Source of the DNA: Geosiphon pyriformis
Taxonomy: Eukaryota; Glomeromycota; Glomeromycetes; Archaeosporales; Geosiphonaceae
Assembly: GCA_016748015.1 (NCBI GenBank)
Contig: JAAOMT010000129.1
Span: 1,193,650-1,257,649, forward strand
Length of the DNA stretch: 64,000 nt
Reading direction: 5' to 3'
Made by a program: the position numbers and the translations under genes. Shown one piece after another: positions 57,621-64,000 of this stretch. Under the pieces are notes generated by a model that saw only the letters and a list, made by a program, of their open reading frames with translations, was not told where the DNA came from and made no database searches. Each line of letters opens with the position of its first letter. Positions within the stretch are counted from its first letter, which is position 1.

Positions 57621-60600
57621 ATTTTTATTTGTAACAGTATGTAATAAAAAAGAAATAAAATATTTATATGTTTGAAATTTATAATTTGATAAATTTTATT
57701 GCCAGATATAAATTTAAAAAATTATCATCATTAAATAAAACGAAATAAAGGTTAATATTTAGCATTGATTATTTTCATAATATTTATTTATTAATCTGTT
57801 GAGAGGAAAAGATACTTACTAATGATAAAAAGATGTACTAAAACCTGTTTTTAATATGGTTAATAATTTGTATATATTTGCATTATGTAAATGTTTTAGC
57901 TGACCAATTTACAAAAGTATTCTTACGTGGTAAACATTCATGCATAGACAGGCTTTTGCCGGTAGAGAAAGGATATTAAATGACTGGGATTCTAGCTTAT
58001 GGAGTTTTGGATTTAGACCTATTTTTTAAACTTTAGGCAAAGCTATACTTTTGGTTTTATTAAAAAACGCACTCAATCTCAATATCTTTTGCTCAACAAA
58101 AAATTAAAAATTTTACTCTTGGGATCTTTATATGTTTTTTGGAAAGATGGGCTTTATGCATCAGAACTATCAAAGAACATCTCCGATAACTAACCGAAAA
58201 TTTTGGAATAATCCAGGTTTAAGAAGTTGAGGTGTTTTTTTTCACATGTTCAGAAGAAAAATTTTATTTAGAAGTATTATTTAAAAAGATAATTTTGTTT
58301 TTTTTGGGGGAAATATAATTTCAAGGATTGGATTTTCTTTTTGACTTTCCAAAACTGGGAATGGCGTAAAATTTGAAGAGCAATTGTGAACAATGGGATC
58401 ATGTTTTTCTGGGAATATCAAGTGTTAAGAGTGAACTCCTTTATTGACGCCAAGTTTTTATTCTTTTTATTCATAATTTTCTTAAACAAAAAAAGAGAGA
58501 ACATCAAATGAAAGATCTCCAAAGTATATTAGTTGGGAATTATTATCATGAGTAATTAGAATTATCAATAAATCTATTTCTCTTTGAGCCTATTTTTTAC
58601 CCACTCTTGCTCCGTAAAAGAAATAATTTTAATGCTAAATTTAGAAAATTGAATTTCTGGGTTGTAAGTCTTTTTCTGTGTTTCTTTTTTTGAATTAATA
58701 AATTATTACTGATATTTTTTCCCTTTGTCAAAATAAGAACATATATTGATGTGAACTGGTCTCAATTTCAAACTACTCAAATGCAATTGTGCCAGACAAC
58801 TCCAATATGCTATCTTATTGAGTCTTGAATAAAAGTACTAATTTCTAGATAAGCATTCAAGATCACAAGAGGCTCATTAGATTGAAATTAAAAGCCATCA
58901 CTTCTTCAATAAAATAGATTTGGAATGATGCCTTTTGGTAATTCTTCCCCTTCAAAGTTTTAAAAAAAGTCAGATTTATTAAAAATTTTCCAAAGGGTTC
59001 TTGTGAATTTTCTCAATGAATATCATTCGTAACTACAGTTGAAATTCGTCGCTGCCATTTTCGAAGAAGCTCAAGATTTAAAAGCCAATAATTAAAAATG
59101 TCGATTCTATCCTTTTATAGTGTTTTAAATGGTTATATTTCAATTCACAGTTATAGATTTTTGGAAAAGGGATTCAAACAATAACAAACATGTCTATCTG
59201 AACACTTGGGATGAATTAAATTAGGCAGTTGATCACAACCCAACTTTTAAAAGATACATCACACAACTGTGTCATGTTAAAAATTTCCGGAGGACTTCAT
59301 TTTAAATCCATCTCATGACAACTTTGAATTCGATTTGGAAGTTAAATGCATTATTGTATGCAAACATTCATGCAACATACATGTATTTTCAGCAAACAAA
59401 TGATTTGTTAATCAAAACTAACACATGATCATTATTTTTGAAATTCAAAATGAGAAAATTTGAAGACTTTGAAATTCGAATAATTGATTTTGAAAATAAG
59501 TTTAAAATTTTTTTGACAATATATATAAAATTAAAATTAAAATTAAAATTAAATTATATTATATTTTGAATTAATAATTAATATTGGATTTAATATAATT
59601 ATTATATTTTATTATACTTATGATATTTAAACAGAAAAAGATCAATTACACACAAAATAAAAATAAAAGTTTCATTTTTTTCATTTATAAATTATCATAA
59701 ATTTTAAAAATTATTTAGATTTATATACATTATTATTCATAAAAACAAAACATTATTATATTAAAAATTCACATATCTAATCAGGAATTAACAAATAAAA
59801 TGATTTTAATTTTTTTAAATCTTATCAGTTATAATGATTGATTAATTAATACATCTCAGTTCATCAAAGATATATTTGCGTATCACTAGATTTATTCATG
59901 ATCTAGTAAATTTCTTAACCCCCTTTTCTTGTGCATATCTAACTGATCAAACTTTAAAAAAGATCTCATTTTTCAATTGTTTAAAATCATTTCAATATTA
60001 TGAATCAAAATTTCATTCTGCTAAGTGTCACGTTTTCTAATAATTAAGAGCATATATAAATGTTAATGGAGGAATGAAAAGAAAAAACTGAACCAACATG
60101 ATCAATTTTTCCAAATTCTTTTTTAATTGAACAAAGATCCGTTTTTATATATTGTAACTTTATTACGAGAACTACATATCTCGATGATGCCATACAAATG
60201 AAGATCGCAGGTCACATTTAGATTTGTCAATATGCAGATTGATTTTTCAACCCTGGAAGGATTTTTAATTTTGTCAAAAACGTAACATTGACGTAGTCAT
60301 ACATTCTAGAAAGTTTTTTTTTTTTTTTTTACCTAAATATAATATACCCGAAGCGATAATGTGGAGAAACAAAAGATTAAGATTTTGATAAAAACTTTTT
60401 CAAAGCATCTTTTTTTTATGTGCATTTGAATATATCTCGAAATTATCCATCTGAAACATGAGTTCATATGTTTTGCCGATATTTGCCTACTTTTATGAGG
60501 TCTTCATAGTATTTATCTTTGACACTTGTTATTTCCAAATCTTTTCGTGTAACTTTTCATCAAAATAGATGTTCTTAGATTAATCAACCATCATCTCAAC

Positions 60601-60960
60601 ATTTAACCATACGAAATTAAAACAAAATATCTGGAAAATATCAAGGTCTTTGCCACTTCATGTTTTATCCTAGATTCATTCTCCCCCAACTATTATTCAA
60701 TGTATCGTTTGCCTTTTGAAAATGCAGAAATTTAATAATTTTTTTTGAATCCTGAATCCTGAATCCCAAAATAAATTAGACCCTGGGATTTCCCGATGTC
60801 AATAAAATAATAATAAGACGCCCAACTCAACAATCATAGCTTTTTTTCAATCGTTTTCTGAATAAATAGTCAGTTTTAACGTCGATTCTTTAGGATCTTT
60901 TGATCGGTTCTAATATTAAACCTTGAGAAGTTGCAACAGTTACTTTTATTTTAATCAAAA
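57621..60960. other. intergenic upstream of the amino-acid transporter
   Basis: Mixed composition. Patches of possible old coding sequence occur: near 58030-58190 a plus frame reads FGFIKKRTQSQYLLLNKKLK and SLYVFWKDGLYASELSKNI; near 59225-59290 one reads DHNPTFKRYITQLCHVKNF. Neither has clear borders or a family I recognise. An (AAATTA)n run of about five units lies near 59528-59555 and a T-run near 60315. The transporter promoter should lie just before 60961. Confidence 0.45.
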
Positions 60961-63172
60961 ATGTCGGCAGAAGAACGGGACGATATTTTATCACCTATAG
61001 ATATCCCTGCCTCTCATTCGCTTAGACGAAGAGGATTGGGGAGAACTAATGGTGGCCTAGCGTCCAGTATTTCGAACCTTGGTAATACTCTGCAATCATG
61101 GACGGGAAATTACAGCCATACTGTCAGGTGAATATTCGGCGTTAAGCAACGTTGTTAATCCTAATGCCAGGGGAGTTTAACCCTTTGTTTTCCAATTTTT
61201 TCTTCCTTAGTACCTACATTTCCAACAATATTTCGGTACCTGCCTCGTTAGTAGCAGAATCCGTTCTTCAAAATGAAGACTTTGGACAACCTGGCTTCGG
61301 ACAAGACTCGAGTCACGTATCCTACCAAGGCCACCCTCAACACATACCCTATATGTCGCCACCTATTAGTATTCCGCGTGGTTTCTATGGTTCTCTATTG
61401 TCGCCAATAAGTGGTAGTCCTCAAAATTCGGAATATGGCACCCCTTCTTACTTCTCCGGTCACACCGTAGGTCACAAGTTCATCGATGAGACTGTCCCGC
61501 TCACTAGAACTCTAACCAAGTACGTGTGACCTCAACATCTCAATTACGGTATCCTCAACATCTCAATTACGGTATCATCATCATCCTAACCACCCATGAT
61601 CCTTCCCAAATTAGAGCTTCACTTGCATCGATACCAGTATCGGTGGTACAAGATATCCATGGTATATCAGTTCACATTGGATCAACATTTCGCCAATCGA
61701 TTTTCAATTCTTGTAACATTTTGATCGGGATCGGCATTCTCGCCTTACCATTGGGTTTCCGGTTTGCCGGTTGGGCGATCGGATTGTCACTTTTCGCGTT
61801 TTGTCTAGTTGTTACCAATTACACAGCGAAGGTTTTGGCAAAATGTTTAGATTACGATGAAGGACTTCACACCTATGCTGACATGGGTTGGTATATATTA
61901 AGAGAACGATGGATTTTTCAAAATAATCTTAGCTAAAAAAATTCTCTTTAATCAACAAAGGTGCTATCGCTTATGGGGAGGGCGCGCGACTTTTCATCTC
62001 TTGTTTATTTTCTTTGGAACTGATTGCTTCTTCAACAGCTTTGATAATTTTAGTCGGTGACTCTCTTGAAACGATATATCCAGATGTTTCTATTATTACA
62101 TTAAAAGTCATCGGATGGATAGTGATGACCCCATTGACCTTCATGGCTATTCGATACCTGTCCTATTTTTCTTTACTGGGCATCTTCTCTGCTTTCACAT
62201 TGGTCAGCGTCATGATCTATGATGGTTTGACAAAACTTGAGAAACCCGGTAGTTTAATTGACCCTGAAGAAACGCAATTACTGCCACCATCTTGGACAAC
62301 CCTCCCAATGAGTTTTGGATTGATTATGGCCGGTTTTACAGGTAAAAATTAGGGAAACCTTTCAAGGGTTTAAATGGATGATTTTTTGGTTCTTTGTAAA
62401 CTGCTTGCTTCGTGGCCAGATAATGGATTTTATCAAGAAATTATTGTTTTCTATATTGACCTTAGAATCTTGTTTTCTTAAATAGGACACGCTGTTTTTC
62501 CAACAGTTTATCGGGATATGGACAACCCAAAAGAATATCCGAGGATGGTCAATTTAACGTATGCTATGACTACCACCGTATATTTGGTGATGGCCGTTGG
62601 TGGTTATCTAATGTTTGGGAATGAGACATTGCAAGAGGTGAGAAAATTATTTGGCAATTCTATTTTTTGCTCAAGTAAGACTAATTTTGATGATTCCGTT
62701 ATAGATAACTCAAAATATAATGATGACAAAGGGCTACAACGTTTTTCTTAACCAAATTGTGATTTGGTTGGTGGCCATCAACCCTATAGCCAAATACGCC
62801 CTCACCTTAAATCCGATAAATCTCACCCTTGAAATATATTACAGTTCGGTTGCTGCTGTCGAAAATTGGGCTCATCGGGGTCGTGGCCGACGAACGGGTC
62901 TCATTTTTTTCTCACGGTTTTTGATTTCCACAATAGTATTGATCATCGCCATCCAGTTTCCCGGATTCGATCGCGTGATGGGCGTTTTAGGGTCATTTTT
63001 CTCATTCACTATTTCGGCTATTTTCCCATGCTGCTGTCATTTGAGACTTTATGGTCGGGAATTGTCGAAAAAAGAGAAGCTACTCAATTGGGGGATTATT
63101 ATTATTTGTACAGTATTGGCTACGTTCGGAACAATATGGGCTTTTTTACCGAGAACAGACCTGGGATTATAA
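60961..63172 (+). CDS. AVT1: vacuolar amino-acid transporter, AVT1-like (AAAP family)
   Basis: Six exons close in frame: 60961-61127, 61211-61519, 61615-61886, 61961-62341, 62486-62637, 62705-63172, giving about 582 residues. A long soluble Ser/Pro-rich N-terminus (MSAEERDDILSPIDIPAS) precedes the first helix, FNSCNILIGIGILALPLGF, the AAAP signature. Further helices include FAFCLVVTNYTAKVLAKCL, SLELIASSTALIILVGDSL, PMSFGLIMAGFTGHAVFPT (exon 4-5 join, a conserved family block), YRDMDNPKEYPRMVN and VYLVMAVGGYLMFGN. C-terminus VLATFGTIWAFLPRTDLGL. The family moves neutral amino acids into the vacuole using the proton gradient. Intact. Confidence 0.93.
61531..61576 (+). repeat. 23 bp tandem duplication in transporter intron 2
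   Basis: Two identical copies of a 23-base unit (begins CTCAACATCTCAATTACGG) back to back; together they make about half of the 95-base intron. Confidence 0.95.
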
Positions 63173-64000
63173 TCGTGGCAATGCTTTCATGAGATTACAT
63201 TTACAGCTGAGAAATGATATAAAAAACCGATTGGAGACTCAAACAGTGATGGATGAGTACAAACATTGTTGAAGTGTCTCGGTGAGATGTCTTAATTTCT
63301 TATTTTTGGCATCTATAAGACTTCTCGATATTTAAATAGCGTAGATATTATGCCTCAAAAAATTACCCATTTCGATGGAAAATTTTTTCGAAATCAACAT
63401 TCGGCATCTATATATGTATCTTTATTATTACATTTTTTAGTATCCTTTACTAAATGTCCCATAAAATTGAACAATCGAAAAATTGCACGATTAGTGCTGG
63501 CTCGAATATGTTTCTAACATATTAAGATGATAACCATGAATGATAATGGCATTTAAAAATATTCTTGGCATTCAATACTAGTTTGATGTGTCGATGTAAT
63601 ATAGGATAGAATCAATCAATAAAATAGCCGGAGCCATGAAATATCAAGATAGAATTAGTATTTACATTAAATTGATGGAGAAAAGTATCTTTGAAGAAAA
63701 AAATACTCCAAATCAATTGGATCGATTTGAGTTGAAAATAAATTTTTCATAACCAGAAATGTGGATTATTAAAAGCTGATATAATAATAATTTTTAATAA
63801 TTTAAGTAATTTATTACCAAATTTTATTTATAAGTCTTAATAAAAAATACACCAAATCACAAAATAAATTATCAAACCAGATAATTTTACAATTTTACAG
63901 TTAAAATATATTAGTTTAACAATTTTATAAAATTTTATAAAATTCAAGAATAATTGCAAATAAATTTGGTAATAATAATAATACTAAATTTTATTTTCAA
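63173..64000. other. 3' flank of the transporter gene
   Basis: No gene seen. The first few hundred bases should hold the 3' UTR; the last 250 are AT-rich. Confidence 0.55.

Overview
The window looks like nuclear DNA of a fungus, most likely an arbuscular mycorrhizal fungus (Glomeromycotina, possibly a repeat-rich Gigasporales-type genome). Five intron-bearing housekeeping genes have ordinary fungal products and short GT-AG introns. Between them lie very AT-rich stretches and a large block of retrotransposons of types I associate with Glomeromycotina; that association is recall, not a search.

Layout. 1-15 kb is a gene-bearing segment. It holds a broken orphan multicopy gene (1-954), a Rad1-like checkpoint clamp gene on the minus strand (1635-3118), a vacuolar Ca2+/H+ exchanger on the minus strand (3656-5625), a foreign-looking low-GC patch that only reads well if TGA means tryptophan (6457-7291), an ERG3 sterol C-5 desaturase (9440-10645), a decayed Fanzor/TnpB-like nuclease on the minus strand (about 11300-12560), and a SWI/SNF BAF60/Ssr3-type subunit (12838-15045).

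15.9-55.3 kb is a transposon block. It contains a 5'-truncated LINE (minus) split by a solo LTR. Next is a full-length LINE (plus, copy A) split by a 9.84 kb Ty3/Gypsy element with two 981 bp LTRs. A second full-length LINE (minus, copy B) lies tail to tail with copy A. After a 4.8 kb AT desert comes a third full-length LINE (plus, copy D). Older LINE scraps lie at about 7.8, 19 and 57.4 kb. The LINEs are about 6.8 kb, with a zinc-knuckle ORF1 and an ORF2 carrying endonuclease, reverse transcriptase and RNase H; the ORF1 stop and ORF2 start overlap. The Ty3 element has an uncommon pol layout: protease, a long cysteine-rich segment, a dUTPase domain, reverse transcriptase/RNase H, integrase, and then an extra 3' ORF.

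Every element is dead. The lesions are almost all C-to-T or G-to-A changes: CGA or TGG to TGA, CAA/CAG to TAA/TAG, catalytic Asp to Asn, Glu to Lys, zinc Cys to Tyr. This fits heavy cytosine methylation with deamination, or a RIP-like process. 55.3-64 kb returns to unique sequence with an AVT1-like vacuolar amino-acid transporter (60961-63172).

The five host genes are unrelated single genes (DNA-damage checkpoint, vacuolar Ca2+, ergosterol, chromatin remodelling, vacuolar amino acids); I see no pathway cluster. Exon borders were fixed by hand from splice motifs and reading-frame closure and could be a base or two off in places.
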